This document shows positions 7,278 through 15,883 of a stretch of DNA of 64,000 bases, piece after piece. The stretch is from JBEIGE01 sp040382055 (GTDB taxonomy: Bacteria; Pseudomonadota; Gammaproteobacteria; Burkholderiales; Burkholderiaceae_C). Position numbers and translations under genes: made by a program. The notes under the pieces are model-generated. The model made no database searches and was not told the DNA's origin. It saw only the letters and a program-made list of their open reading frames with translations. Within the stretch, counting starts at the first letter, position 1; each line of letters begins with the position of its first letter. Where the stretch lies: assembly GCA_040382055.1 (NCBI GenBank), contig JBEIGE010000013.1:1-64000 (forward strand), written 5' to 3'.

Positions 7278-10244
7278 CTACTCACCATAACCCCGCTTGC
7301 TGGCGACTTGCCCGCCAGGCACGATGGCCACCGCACAGTACTTGAACTCCGGAATTTTGCCCACCGGGTCCAGTGCTGCGTTGGTCATGAGGTTGGCGGC
7401 GGCCTCGTAGTAGGCGAAGGGAATAAACACCGCGCCGCGTGGCGTGCCGTCATCGCGGCGCACATGGATGGCCACCGCACCGCGGCGCGACTGCACGGTC
7501 ACCACATCCCCCGGCACCAGCCCGAGTTGCGCCAGGTCTGCCCCGCACAGGGACGCGGTGGCCGTGGGCTCGATGGCGTCAAGCACTGCCGCCCGGCGCG
7601 TCATGCTGCCGGTGTGCCAGTGTTCCAGCTGGCGGCCGGTGATCAGCACAAACGGGTAGTCGGCATCGGGCCGCTCAGCGGCTGGAATGATGTCGGCCGG
7701 CACCAGCTGCACACGGCCATCGGGCGTGTCAAAGTGGTCGATAAAGACGGTCGGCGAGCCGGGGTCTTCTGCACTCAGGCAGGGGTAGGTCACGCTGGAT
7801 TCACGCTGCAGCCGCTCCCAGGTGATGCCTGATATGGCGGCGTGCATGGCCTGGCGCATTTCTTCATACACCTCGGCCACACCGGCATGCTCGCCCTGGT
7901 AGCCACAGGCCAATGGGCGAGAGCCGCCGGGCTGCCCGATGGCAGGCGACGAGCCCTGGGAGGGCTGCGACCCGTGTAGCGGGGGTGCCCGGAATGAGCC
8001 AGCGGCGAGGGCCGCATGGGACCCCAAACGTTGGGCAATTTGCTGGATGATCCACAAATCGGGCTTGGCCTGACCGGGTGGGTCTATGGCCTGCTTGCCC
8101 AACTGCACCATGCGGTCGGTGTTGCTGACCGTACCGGTTTTTTCGGGCCAGGCGGTGGCAGGCAGCACCACATCGGCCAGCCAGGCGGTCTCGGTCATGA
8201 AAATGTCTTGCACCACCAGATGCTCCAGGCTGGCCAGCGCATGGCGGGCATGGTTCAGGTCGGGGTCGCTCATGGCCGGGTTTTCGCCCATGATGTACAT
8301 ACCGCGCACCTTGTGCGGGTCGGTGTCTGGAGCCAGCGCCTTGTGCATGATCTCCACCACGGTGTAGCCGGGCTGCTTGTCCAGCGGCGTGCTCCAAAAA
8401 TTCTCGAACCAGTCGTGCGCGGCCTGGTTGGTCACGCGCTGGTAGTTGGGGAACATCATGGGGATCAGACCCGCATCGCTGGCACCTTGCACATTGTTTT
8501 GGCCGCGCAGCGGGTGCAGTCCGGAGCCGGGCTTGCCGATCTGGCCGGTCACGGTGACCAGGGCAATCAGGCAGCGGGCGTTGTCGGTGCCGTGCACATG
8601 CTGGCTTACACCCATGCCCCACAGCACCATGGCACCCCTGGCGTTGGCAAATTCACGTGCAACTTCACGGATGGTGGCGGCATCCACGCCGCAGACCGGT
8701 GCCATGGCTTCGGGACTGTAGCCTTTGACGTTTTGCTTGAGGGCTTCGAAGTTGTTGGCCCGCTTGTGCACAAAATCCTGGTCCACCAGCCCCTCTTCGA
8801 TCACGGTGTAAATCATGGCGTTGAGCATGGCCACATCGGTGTCCGGCTTGAACTGCATGGTGCGCCAGGCGTGCTTGCCGATGTCGGTCACGCGGGGATC
8901 TGCCAGAACAATCTTGCTGCCATTTTTGGCGGCGTTTTTCATCCAGGTGGCTGCCACCGGGTGGTTGGCCGTGGGGTTGGAGCCAATGATAAAAATCATG
9001 TCGGCGTGTTCCACGTCATTGACCTGGTTGCTCACCGCACCGGAGCCCACGCCTTCAAGCAATGCGGCCACGCTGGAGGCGTGGCACAGGCGCGTGCAAT
9101 GGTCCACGTTGTTGCTGCCAAAACCGGTGCGCACCAACTTCTGGAACAGGTAGGCTTCTTCATTGCTGCCCTTGGCACTGCCAAAGCCGGCCAGCGATTT
9201 GGCACCCTTGGTGTCACGCAGGCTCTTGAGCTTGCTGCCGCTGAGGTCCAGCGCCTCCTGCCAGGTGGCTTCGCGGAAAACGGCAGACCAATCGGCCGTG
9301 TCGCGGTTGAGCTGGTCGAGCATGGCCGGGTCTTTGCTGACGCCTTCGCGCCGGATCAAGGGCACGGTCAGCCGCTGGGGGTTGTGCACATAGTCAAAGC
9401 CGAAACGGCCTTTGACGCACAAACGGCTGTGGTTGGCCGGCCCGTCACGACCCTCCACACTGACGATGGTGTTGTCTTTCACGTTGTAGGTCAGCAGACA
9501 ACCCACGCCGCAGAAGGGGCAGACAGAATCGACCTTTTTGTCGACCACCTGGGAGCCGATCTGGGTCTTGGGCATCAAGGCCCCGGTGGGGCAGGCCTGC
9601 ACACATTCGCCGCAGGCCACGCAGGTGCTTTCACCCATGGGGTCATTCAGGTCGAACACAATTTCACTGTGGCTGCCGCGCATGGCGTAGCCAATCACGT
9701 CGTTGACCTGCTCTTCCCGGCAGGCACGTACACAGCGATTGCACTGAATGCAGGCATCCAGGTTAACGGCCATGGCGGGATGGGACACATCGGCCTTGGG
9801 TTGCTCACGGCGCAGCGCCTTGAGCTGCGGACGCACCTGCACATCCATATGCCGGGCCCAGGTGCTGAGTTCGCCGTGCTGCAACGAGTCGTCTTGCTCG
9901 TCCCACTTGTAGCCTTGGTCGGGCATGTCGGAGAGCAGCATCTCCAGCACCATCTTCTGGCTTTTGACTGCGCGCTCGCTTGTTGACTGCACTTCCATAC
10001 CGGCACTGGCTGCGCGGCAGCAGCTCGGCGCCAGGGTACGCTCGCCTTTGACCTCCACCACACAGGCGCGGCAATTGCCATCGGGCCGGTAGCCTTCCTT
10101 GTAGCAAAGGTGCGGTATGTCTATGCCCAGGCGCTTGGCAACGCTCAGAATCGTTTCCCCGGCATAGGCGCTGACGTCTTTTCCATCGAGCTTGAAGTTG
10201 ACGGTTTGGACAGTGATTTCTGCAAGTTTCGTTGGTGCATTCAT
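7278..10244 (-). CDS. fdsA: NAD-dependent formate dehydrogenase, catalytic alpha subunit
   Basis: 988 residues from the ATG at 10244, which overlaps the beta-subunit stop as ATGA. It oxidises formate to CO2 at a bis-MGD molybdenum (or tungsten) site and passes electrons to the NAD-reducing FdsGB subunit. In order: a [2Fe-2S] ferredoxin domain (residues 10-85), a 4Fe-4S His/Cys segment, two [4Fe-4S] motifs ('CIQCNRCVRAC' and 'CVACGECVQACP'), the molybdopterin-domain cluster 'CPFCGVGC' (near 242), and the metal ligand Cys387 in 'HCTRLCHAS', where other enzymes have selenocysteine. The protein has no Tat signal and is cytoplasmic. About 35 low-complexity residues (near 740-780) are inserted where relatives have a short loop. 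Confidence 0.95.
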   Translation of the reverse strand: MNAPTKLAEITVQTVNFKLDGKDVSAYAGETILSVAKRLGIDIPHLCYKEGYRPDGNCRACVVEVKGERTLAPSCCRAASAGMEVQSTSERAVKSQKMVLEMLLSDMPDQGYKWDEQDDSLQHGELSTWARHMDVQVRPQLKALRREQPKADVSHPAMAVNLDACIQCNRCVRACREEQVNDVIGYAMRGSHSEIVFDLNDPMGESTCVACGECVQACPTGALMPKTQIGSQVVDKKVDSVCPFCGVGCLLTYNVKDNTIVSVEGRDGPANHSRLCVKGRFGFDYVHNPQRLTVPLIRREGVSKDPAMLDQLNRDTADWSAVFREATWQEALDLSGSKLKSLRDTKGAKSLAGFGSAKGSNEEAYLFQKLVRTGFGSNNVDHCTRLCHASSVAALLEGVGSGAVSNQVNDVEHADMIFIIGSNPTANHPVAATWMKNAAKNGSKIVLADPRVTDIGKHAWRTMQFKPDTDVAMLNAMIYTVIEEGLVDQDFVHKRANNFEALKQNVKGYSPEAMAPVCGVDAATIREVAREFANARGAMVLWGMGVSQHVHGTDNARCLIALVTVTGQIGKPGSGLHPLRGQNNVQGASDAGLIPMMFPNYQRVTNQAAHDWFENFWSTPLDKQPGYTVVEIMHKALAPDTDPHKVRGMYIMGENPAMSDPDLNHARHALASLEHLVVQDIFMTETAWLADVVLPATAWPEKTGTVSNTDRMVQLGKQAIDPPGQAKPDLWIIQQIAQRLGSHAALAAGSFRAPPLHGSQPSQGSSPAIGQPGGSRPLACGYQGEHAGVAEVYEEMRQAMHAAISGITWERLQRESSVTYPCLSAEDPGSPTVFIDHFDTPDGRVQLVPADIIPAAERPDADYPFVLITGRQLEHWHTGSMTRRAAVLDAIEPTATASLCGADLAQLGLVPGDVVTVQSRRGAVAIHVRRDDGTPRGAVFIPFAYYEAAANLMTNAALDPVGKIPEFKYCAVAIVPGGQVASKRGYGE
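7905..8025 (-). repeat. In-frame palindromic repeat insertion in fdsA
   Basis: This stretch encodes 'AALAAGSFRAPPLHGSQPSQ' and more Ser/Gly/Pro-rich sequence, at a position where formate dehydrogenases normally run directly from 'AQRLG' to 'AEVYEEM'. The DNA contains small perfect hairpins: AGCCCT-GGG-AGGGCT at 7952-7966 and CTGCC-CGAT-GGCAG at 7932-7945. This looks like a short dispersed palindromic element that inserted without breaking the reading frame. Exact ends and copy number elsewhere in the genome cannot be judged from this window. Confidence 0.5.
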
Positions 10245-12166
10245 GCTTGAGCTCCCAGTTCGTGGGCAAAGTATTTCTGGACACAGCGGATCGGATTCGG
10301 CGCGGCCTGGCCCAGCCCGCAGATCGAGGCATCCACCATCACCTGGCTCAGGTCTTCCAGGGTGTTGTTGTCCCACACCGGTTCGGCCATGAGCTTGGCG
10401 GCCTTGGCGGTTCCCACACGGCAGGGGGTGCACTGGCCACAGCTTTCGTGCTCAAAGAAACGCATCATGTTCAGGGCCGCATCACGCGCCTTGTCGTGCT
10501 GGCCAAGGACAATCACCGCCGCGGAACCGATGAAGCAGCCATAGGGCTGCAGGGTGTCAAAGTCCAGTGGTATGTGGTCCAGACTGGCCGGCAAAATGCC
10601 GCCTGAGGCACCGCCGGGCAGGTAGGCATAAAGCACATGGCCATCGGCCATGCCGCCGCAGTAGTCGTCAATCAGCTCGCGCACCGAAATACCCGCCGGG
10701 GCCAATTTGACACCGGGGTGCCTGACGCGGCCGCTGACGCTGAAACTGCGCAAGCCCTTGCGGCCATTGCGCCCGAAACCACTGAACCACGCCGGACCTT
10801 GTTGCAGGATGTCACGGACCCAGTACAGCGTCTCGAAGTTGTGCTCCAGCGTGGGGCGGCCAAACAAGCCCACCTGGGCGATGTAGGGCGGGCGCATGCG
10901 CGGCTCACCCCGTTTGCCTTCTATGCTTTCGATCATGGCCGACTCTTCACCACAGATGTAAGCCCCAGCGCCGCGCCGCAACTCTATGTGCGGCAAGGGG
11001 CATGGCGGGTTGGCTTTGAGCGCCGTCAATTCGGCCTCAAGAATGGCGCGACAGCCATGGTATTCATCGCGCAGGTAGATGTAGCAGGCATCTATGCCCA
11101 CCACGGCAGCGGCAATCAGCATGCCTTCCAGAAAGCGGTGCGGGTCACGCTCCAGATAGGTGCGGTCCTTGAACGTGCCGGGTTCACCTTCGTCAATGTT
11201 CACGGCCATGAGCCTGGGGGCTGGCTGCTCGCGCACGATGCGCCATTTGCGCCCCGCCGGGAAACCTGCGCCGCCCAGGCCGCGCAGACCCGAATCTTCC
11301 ATGGCCTTGATGAGGGGCTCCACATCCTCGCCTGCTGCCAGCCGCTTGGGCAAGGCGTAGCCTCCCTGCGCCAGATAGACCGCCAGCCCGGCGTAAGACG
11401 GAGCGACCTGCTGCGCGTCGGCGGCAGGAGACACTGATTTCAAGGCGAAGTCAGACGCTACAAAGTTGGTAGCTGAGTAGGCTTGTGGATGCTGGGTTAG
11501 GGCCGAATTAACCACTGAAACTACAGCCTCGGGCGTGGCGTGCAGCACGGGGTTTTGGTGCACCACCGCCACTGGTGCCTGCTCGCAACGGCCCACGCAG
11601 GGTGCAGGAATGACCCGCACATCGTCTCGCCCCAGAATGGCCGGCAAGCGGGCTAGCAAATCCTTTGCGCCCGCCAATTCGCAGCTCAAGCCGTCGCAGA
11701 CCCGGATGGTCAGGCCCTGCGCAATAGTGTTGGCCCCCACGCTCGCCACTGCGTGTGCTTCGCTGCCCCCCAAGGGGGCCGTGCCTTGCTTGGGGCGGCC
11801 CGGCGCTGCGGCGTTGACCCCCGCCCGTACCACCTCGAAGTGATGGTAGAAGGTGGCCACTTCATAGACCTCGGCCATGGGAATGTTCATTTCTTTGGCC
11901 AAAGCCACCAGATGGCGTTCATGCAGGCACCGGTAGGCGTCGTTAAGTTGATGCAGGTGCTCGATCAGCAGGTCGCGACGGTAGCCGTTGGGCGGCTTGG
12001 GGCCCAGCAAGGCCACCACTTCGGCGCGCGAGACCTCATCGGCCTGACGGCCCTTGAGATGGTTTCTGCGCTTGATTTGCGCCCGTAATTCATCCACCGT
12101 GGCAAGCGCCACGGCCTTGATGTCACCCACCGGTTGTATGTCACTGGCTATTGCAGAAGTATTCAT
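10241..12166 (-). CDS. fdsB: NAD-dependent formate dehydrogenase, fused gamma-beta subunit
   Basis: 641 residues, a fusion of FdsG (NuoE-like) and FdsB (NuoF-like). The N-terminal part (about 30-210) has a thioredoxin-like [2Fe-2S] domain with 'CDGLSCELAG' and 'CVGRCEQAP'. The C-terminal part has the FMN/NAD site 'GLRGLGGAGFPAGRKW', 'NIDEGEPGTFKDR' and 'GAGAYICGEESA', then the [4Fe-4S] site 'ESCGQCTPCRVG'. It takes electrons from FdsA and reduces NAD+. The start has AAGGACG upstream. About 30 residues near 113-144 ('AAAPGRPKQGTAPLGGSEA') are an in-frame repeat-like insertion between 'FYHHFEVV' and 'TIRVCDGLSC'. The two subunits are separate genes in the well-studied Rhodobacter and Cupriavidus enzymes. 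Confidence 0.93.
   Translation of the reverse strand: MNTSAIASDIQPVGDIKAVALATVDELRAQIKRRNHLKGRQADEVSRAEVVALLGPKPPNGYRRDLLIEHLHQLNDAYRCLHERHLVALAKEMNIPMAEVYEVATFYHHFEVVRAGVNAAAPGRPKQGTAPLGGSEAHAVASVGANTIAQGLTIRVCDGLSCELAGAKDLLARLPAILGRDDVRVIPAPCVGRCEQAPVAVVHQNPVLHATPEAVVSVVNSALTQHPQAYSATNFVASDFALKSVSPAADAQQVAPSYAGLAVYLAQGGYALPKRLAAGEDVEPLIKAMEDSGLRGLGGAGFPAGRKWRIVREQPAPRLMAVNIDEGEPGTFKDRTYLERDPHRFLEGMLIAAAVVGIDACYIYLRDEYHGCRAILEAELTALKANPPCPLPHIELRRGAGAYICGEESAMIESIEGKRGEPRMRPPYIAQVGLFGRPTLEHNFETLYWVRDILQQGPAWFSGFGRNGRKGLRSFSVSGRVRHPGVKLAPAGISVRELIDDYCGGMADGHVLYAYLPGGASGGILPASLDHIPLDFDTLQPYGCFIGSAAVIVLGQHDKARDAALNMMRFFEHESCGQCTPCRVGTAKAAKLMAEPVWDNNTLEDLSQVMVDASICGLGQAAPNPIRCVQKYFAHELGAQA
11735..11830 (-). 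repeat. In-frame GC-rich repeat insertion in the fdsG part of the fusion gene
   Basis: The plus strand carries 'GCCCCCCAAGGGGGC', a near-perfect hairpin, followed by 'CTTGGGGCGGCCCGGC'. It encodes the low-complexity residues 'AAAPGRPKQGTAPLGGSEA', absent from homologous NuoE/FdsG proteins as I know them. From memory, very similar GC-rich palindromic repeats are scattered between genes in Comamonadaceae genomes. Here one appears to have landed inside a gene and been kept in frame. Confidence 0.5.
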
Positions 12167-12239
12167 TGCGACGTCCTTGCATCAGACGCGCAGTGTCAAG
12201 GCGTGCGCTCAGAGGGTCAAATTGCGATGAAACATGAGG

Positions 12240-13244
12240 TCATTCAATAAATAAATGATGCGACGCAACAATATCCAGCCAGTCTTTATCTTGCGCCAGG
12301 TGCATGGCGGCTTCCAACGTCCGTGAAGGACGGGCTGAGGACAGCACCATAAACCCGATGGGGGTGCGGATATCCGGATTCACCAGGGGGCACGCTTGCA
12401 ATTCCCGGTAGGCCCGAACAGCCCCCACCAGAGCGCCCGGCATGACTGCGCAAACACGTCCGGCCAGGGTGCTGAGGGCCAGCGTCAGGATGGAATTTGT
12501 CTCCAATACCGCCTGAACCGAAGCGCCAGCCTGGGAAAAGGCGGCATCCACAATGCGCCGGTTGTGCATTTCAGGGGTCATCAGGCACAGGGGCAAGGCA
12601 GCTGCGGCGGCCCAACTGATCTCTGGTCCCAGTTGCAGGCCTTGATCGGCATGGCCAGCAGCCGGCTTGTCCGCACCGGTTGTTGCGGCTTCGGGCTCGG
12701 TCTTGCGACGCACCAGAAAGTATTGCTCGGTGTACTGGGGCAGGACGCGCAGGGCCAGGCCTGTGGGCCGGCTGCCTTCGGAAGATCTTTGGACACGATC
12801 GGTAAACCCCAGCCCCATATCCAGAGACAGATTGTCCAACCCGGCCTCAATTTCAGGCGAACTCATGGCGCGGACCACCGACGTCACGCCGGGATGCAAG
12901 ACATGCAACTGGGCTGCAAACCTGGCGGCCATGGCCTCGGCCGTCGGCACCACCCCAATATGGAGTTTTCCTTGCAACTGGCCGGTCTCGTTGCTCAGGT
13001 CCTGCTTGAGCAAGGCCTCTTCACGCAGCATCAAGCGTGCGCTGGCGAGCAAGCGCTCACCTTCTGCGGTAAATCCAACAAAGGTCCGGCTCCGCTTGAC
13101 GATGGCTGCGCCAAACTCGGTCTCCAAAGCACGCAATGCGTTGGACAGCGCTGGTTGCGTGACAAAGCAAGCCTGTGCTGCCCGGGCGAAATGCTTGTGA
13201 TCGTCCAGCGCCACCAGATAACGCATGGAGACCAGCAGGTTCAT
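12240..13244 (-). CDS. LysR-family transcriptional regulator
   Basis: 334 residues from the ATG at 13244 ('MNLLVSMRYLVALDDHKHF'). The upstream extension overlaps mrp and was left out. Residues 7-66 form the LysR winged helix-turn-helix ('HFARAAQACFVTQPALSNAL'); the rest is the periplasmic-binding-like effector domain. The effector domain has an unusual Glu/Ala/Gly-rich insert near 'EPEAATTGADKPAAG'. It starts four bases after the mrp stop and ends 73 bases before the formate dehydrogenase operon, all on the same strand. It probably controls formate dehydrogenase, in line with LysR genes beside fds operons in related bacteria. The effector is unknown. Confidence 0.88.
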   Translation of the reverse strand: MNLLVSMRYLVALDDHKHFARAAQACFVTQPALSNALRALETEFGAAIVKRSRTFVGFTAEGERLLASARLMLREEALLKQDLSNETGQLQGKLHIGVVPTAEAMAARFAAQLHVLHPGVTSVVRAMSSPEIEAGLDNLSLDMGLGFTDRVQRSSEGSRPTGLALRVLPQYTEQYFLVRRKTEPEAATTGADKPAAGHADQGLQLGPEISWAAAAALPLCLMTPEMHNRRIVDAAFSQAGASVQAVLETNSILTLALSTLAGRVCAVMPGALVGAVRAYRELQACPLVNPDIRTPIGFMVLSSARPSRTLEAAMHLAQDKDWLDIVASHHLFIE

Positions 13245-13248
13245 GGCT

Positions 13249-14340
13249 TCAGGTGTCCTTGGAAATCTTGATGCTCGGGAATTTGGAAGAAAAATCCCGG
13301 TTTTTGGCGGCAATGGCCACGGCCATCTGTCTTGCTACGGCTTTGTAAATGGTGGCTACTTCACCGTCGGGGTCAGCCACCACGGTTGGTTTGCCGTTGT
13401 CAGCCTGCAGCCGTATCTTGATGTCCAGCGGCAAGGCACCCAGGTAGCTCATGCCGTATTCGGCAGCCATCTTCTTGCCGCCGTCTGCACCAAAAATATG
13501 CTCGGTATGCCCGCACTGGCTGCACACGTGCACGGCCATGTTTTCCACGATCCCCAAAATGGGCACGCCCACTTTTTCAAACATCTTGATGCCTTTCTTG
13601 GCATCAAGCAGGGCTATGTCCTGCGGGGTGGTGACGATGACCGCGCCGGTCATGGGCACGCGCTGGCTCAGCGTCAACTGGATATCCCCGGTGCCTGGCG
13701 GCATGTCCACAATCAGATAGTCCAGGTCGCGCCAGTTGGTCTGGCGCAGCAGTTGTTCCAGCGCCTGGGTGGCCATGGGGCCGCGCCAGATCATGGCTTC
13801 GTCCTGGGCCACCAGAAATCCGATGGACATGACCTGCACGCCATAGTTTTCCATGGGCTCCATGGTTTTACCGTCGTCACTTTCGGGGCGGCCTTCAATG
13901 CCCATCATCATCGGCTGGCTGGGGCCGTAAATATCGGCGTCCAGCAAACCCACGCTGGCTCCCTCGGCCGCCAGGGCCAGGGCCAGATTGACCGCGGTGG
14001 TACTTTTGCCCACCCCACCTTTGCCGGAGGCGACGGCTACGATGTTTTTGACCTTGGGCAGCAAAGCCACCCCGCGCTGAACCGCATGTGGCACGACTTT
14101 GGTGGCCACATTCACGGACACATTGGCCACACCCGCAATGCCTTTGGCAGCAGCCACCAGCGACTTGCGAAATGCCGGAATCTGGCTCTTGGCCGGGTAG
14201 CCCAGCTCCACGTCAAACGACACATCCCCCTCGTGGATAGCGATATTTTTGATGGACTTGGTCGAGACAAAATCCTTGCCCGTATTGGGGTCGATTACGC
14301 TCTTGAGCGCGTCCATCAGCGCTGTTTCTGTCACCGTCAT
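13249..14340 (-). CDS. apbC: Mrp/ApbC-family Fe-S cluster carrier ATPase
   Basis: 363 residues. The start was set at the ATG at 14340 ('MTVTETALMDALKSVIDP'), which has GAGGAG nine bases upstream. An N-terminal MIP18/DUF59 domain (1-90) is followed by a deviant Walker A 'SGKGGVGKST' and the typical 'DADIYGPSQPMMMG'. The cluster-bridging pair 'CSQCG' is present near the C-terminal end. It binds a [4Fe-4S] cluster at a dimer interface and delivers it to apoproteins with ATP hydrolysis, in the cytoplasm. The neighbouring formate dehydrogenase needs many clusters, but Mrp is a general carrier. It is divergent from the patatin gene across 83 bases. Confidence 0.93.
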   Translation of the reverse strand: MTVTETALMDALKSVIDPNTGKDFVSTKSIKNIAIHEGDVSFDVELGYPAKSQIPAFRKSLVAAAKGIAGVANVSVNVATKVVPHAVQRGVALLPKVKNIVAVASGKGGVGKSTTAVNLALALAAEGASVGLLDADIYGPSQPMMMGIEGRPESDDGKTMEPMENYGVQVMSIGFLVAQDEAMIWRGPMATQALEQLLRQTNWRDLDYLIVDMPPGTGDIQLTLSQRVPMTGAVIVTTPQDIALLDAKKGIKMFEKVGVPILGIVENMAVHVCSQCGHTEHIFGADGGKKMAAEYGMSYLGALPLDIKIRLQADNGKPTVVADPDGEVATIYKAVARQMAVAIAAKNRDFSSKFPSIKISKDT

Positions 14341-14423
14341 TGAAAACTCCTCAGTGGTGCGTAGTCTAGCGAAGACCGTTCGGCCACTGACGTCATGGGG
14401 CAATCATGGGGTAAACCCGAGCC

Positions 14424-15749
14424 GTGAACCGCATTGACGTTGTGCGTGCGCCGCTCATAATGGCGCTGATGAACCGACCCGCCAACAAGCCACCCGCCAC
14501 AGGCTTGCTCCTGACCGGCGGTGGTGCCCGTGCAGCCTACCAGGTGGGCGTGCTGGAGGCCATTGCCGACCTGCGCAAAGAGTGCGGCGCAGGTTCAGAG
14601 CCCAACCCTTTTGGCATCATCACCGGCACCTCGGCCGGCGCGATCAATGCCTCAGCCTTGGCCTGTGGGGCAGACGATTTCGACGCTGCCGTGCGGCGCA
14701 TCGTGGATGTCTGGCAAAACTTCCGCGCACACCAGGTGTATGAATCCGATGTGCTCAGTGTGGTGCGCAGCGGTGCGCGTTGGCTCAGTCTGCTGTCCAT
14801 CGGGTGGTTGATTGCCAAGTGGCGGCGTCTCAAGCCCCGTTCTTTGCTGGACAACTCACCCTTGGGCGAATTACTGATCCAGATGGTTCCCCTGGAACGG
14901 CTGCCCCAATTGATAAAAGACGGGCATTTGCAGGCGCTGGCGGTGACCGCATCGAGCTACAGCTCGGGCGACCACGTCACTTTTTACCAGGGCCCGCAGC
15001 ACATTACCCCCTGGGTGCGCACCCAACGCTTGGCGGTGCAAGGCCATATTACCCACGAGCACCTGCTGGCGTCGTCAGCCATTCCCTTTGTGTTTCCAGC
15101 CATGGCGCTGCCGCTCAATGGCCGGACCGAGTATTTCGGCGATGGCTCGATGCGCCAGTCAGCCCCGATCTCACCGGCCATCCATTTGGGTGCTGAAAAA
15201 ATTCTGGTGGTCGGTGCCGGGCGCATGCACGAGCCCAAGGCACAGGCAAATCCACAGCCCGAGAACAGCTACCCGTCGGTAGCGCAAATTGCCGGCCACA
15301 CCCTGTCCAATATTTTTCTGGATGCCCTGGCAGTAGATATTGAGCGCCTGAAACGCATCAACCAGACCATCAAGCTGGTGCCTGAGCAAGCACGTCAAGC
15401 CAGTAAGCTCAAAACCGTTGAACTGCTGGTGATCGCGCCTTCCCAGCGGCTGGATGCAGTGGCAGCCCGCCATGTCAACGACCTGCCCCACGCGGTACGC
15501 ACCATGCTGGGTGCCATTGGCGTGTCCTCCAAAAAAGCCGATGTGAAAGGCGCCGCCCTGGCCAGCTACCTGCTGTTTGAATCGGCCTATTGCCGGGAAT
15601 TGATGTCATTGGGTTACGCAGACGCCCTCAAGCAACGCGCTGAAGTGTGTGCCTTCTTTGGTTGGACCGACCCCACAGCCCCGGATGAAGGTTTGCCGGC
15701 ACACCAGACACCCGCCGTTGATCGGCGCAAAGACCCACTGCGCTTGTAA
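14424..15749 (+). CDS. Patatin-like phospholipase
   Basis: 441 residues. It has the patatin hallmarks: oxyanion loop 'LTGGGARAAYQVGVLEA', nucleophile elbow 'GTSAGA' and the catalytic-dyad Asp in 'YFGDGSMR'. These enzymes hydrolyse acyl esters of phospholipids using a Ser-Asp dyad. There is no signal peptide, so it is probably cytoplasmic or at the inner face of the membrane. ATGs at 14460 and 14469 are alternative starts that keep the whole domain. It is likely a single-gene unit: mrp is divergent, and a hairpin follows the stop. The lipid substrate is unknown. Confidence 0.88.
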   Translation: MNRIDVVRAPLIMALMNRPANKPPATGLLLTGGGARAAYQVGVLEAIADLRKECGAGSEPNPFGIITGTSAGAINASALACGADDFDAAVRRIVDVWQNFRAHQVYESDVLSVVRSGARWLSLLSIGWLIAKWRRLKPRSLLDNSPLGELLIQMVPLERLPQLIKDGHLQALAVTASSYSSGDHVTFYQGPQHITPWVRTQRLAVQGHITHEHLLASSAIPFVFPAMALPLNGRTEYFGDGSMRQSAPISPAIHLGAEKILVVGAGRMHEPKAQANPQPENSYPSVAQIAGHTLSNIFLDALAVDIERLKRINQTIKLVPEQARQASKLKTVELLVIAPSQRLDAVAARHVNDLPHAVRTMLGAIGVSSKKADVKGAALASYLLFESAYCRELMSLGYADALKQRAEVCAFFGWTDPTAPDEGLPAHQTPAVDRRKDPLRL

Positions 15750-15781
15750 TTGGCGTCAGGCCTAACGGCACACGATTGCGA

Positions 15782-15819
15782 CACCCAGGCGCAGCCTGGA
15801 CAGGGGGGCTGCGCAGGTG
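15782..15819 (+). terminator. Hairpin after the patatin gene
   Basis: GCGCAGCC (15789-15796) pairs with GGCTGCGC (15807-15814) around a 10-base loop, and CACC/GGTG extend it outward past a small bulge. There is no run of T after it, so it may be a pause or Rho-assisted stop, or only a structural element ahead of metG. Confidence 0.35.
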
Positions 15820-15883
15820 GTGACAACTTGCACTGAGGCCGGGGACTAAAATCTACCCTTTGCCCGACCAATCCTCCCCCGTC

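Noticed and set aside
8016..9986. 656-codon open frame on the plus strand, opposite fdsA
   Set aside because: It is His/Gly/Val-rich antisense sequence with no domain, lying entirely within a well-supported formate dehydrogenase gene. Long antisense frames are common in GC-rich DNA.
13225..14343. 372-codon open frame on the plus strand, opposite mrp
   Set aside because: The opposite strand encodes a textbook Mrp/ApbC protein; the antisense product is His-rich and featureless.
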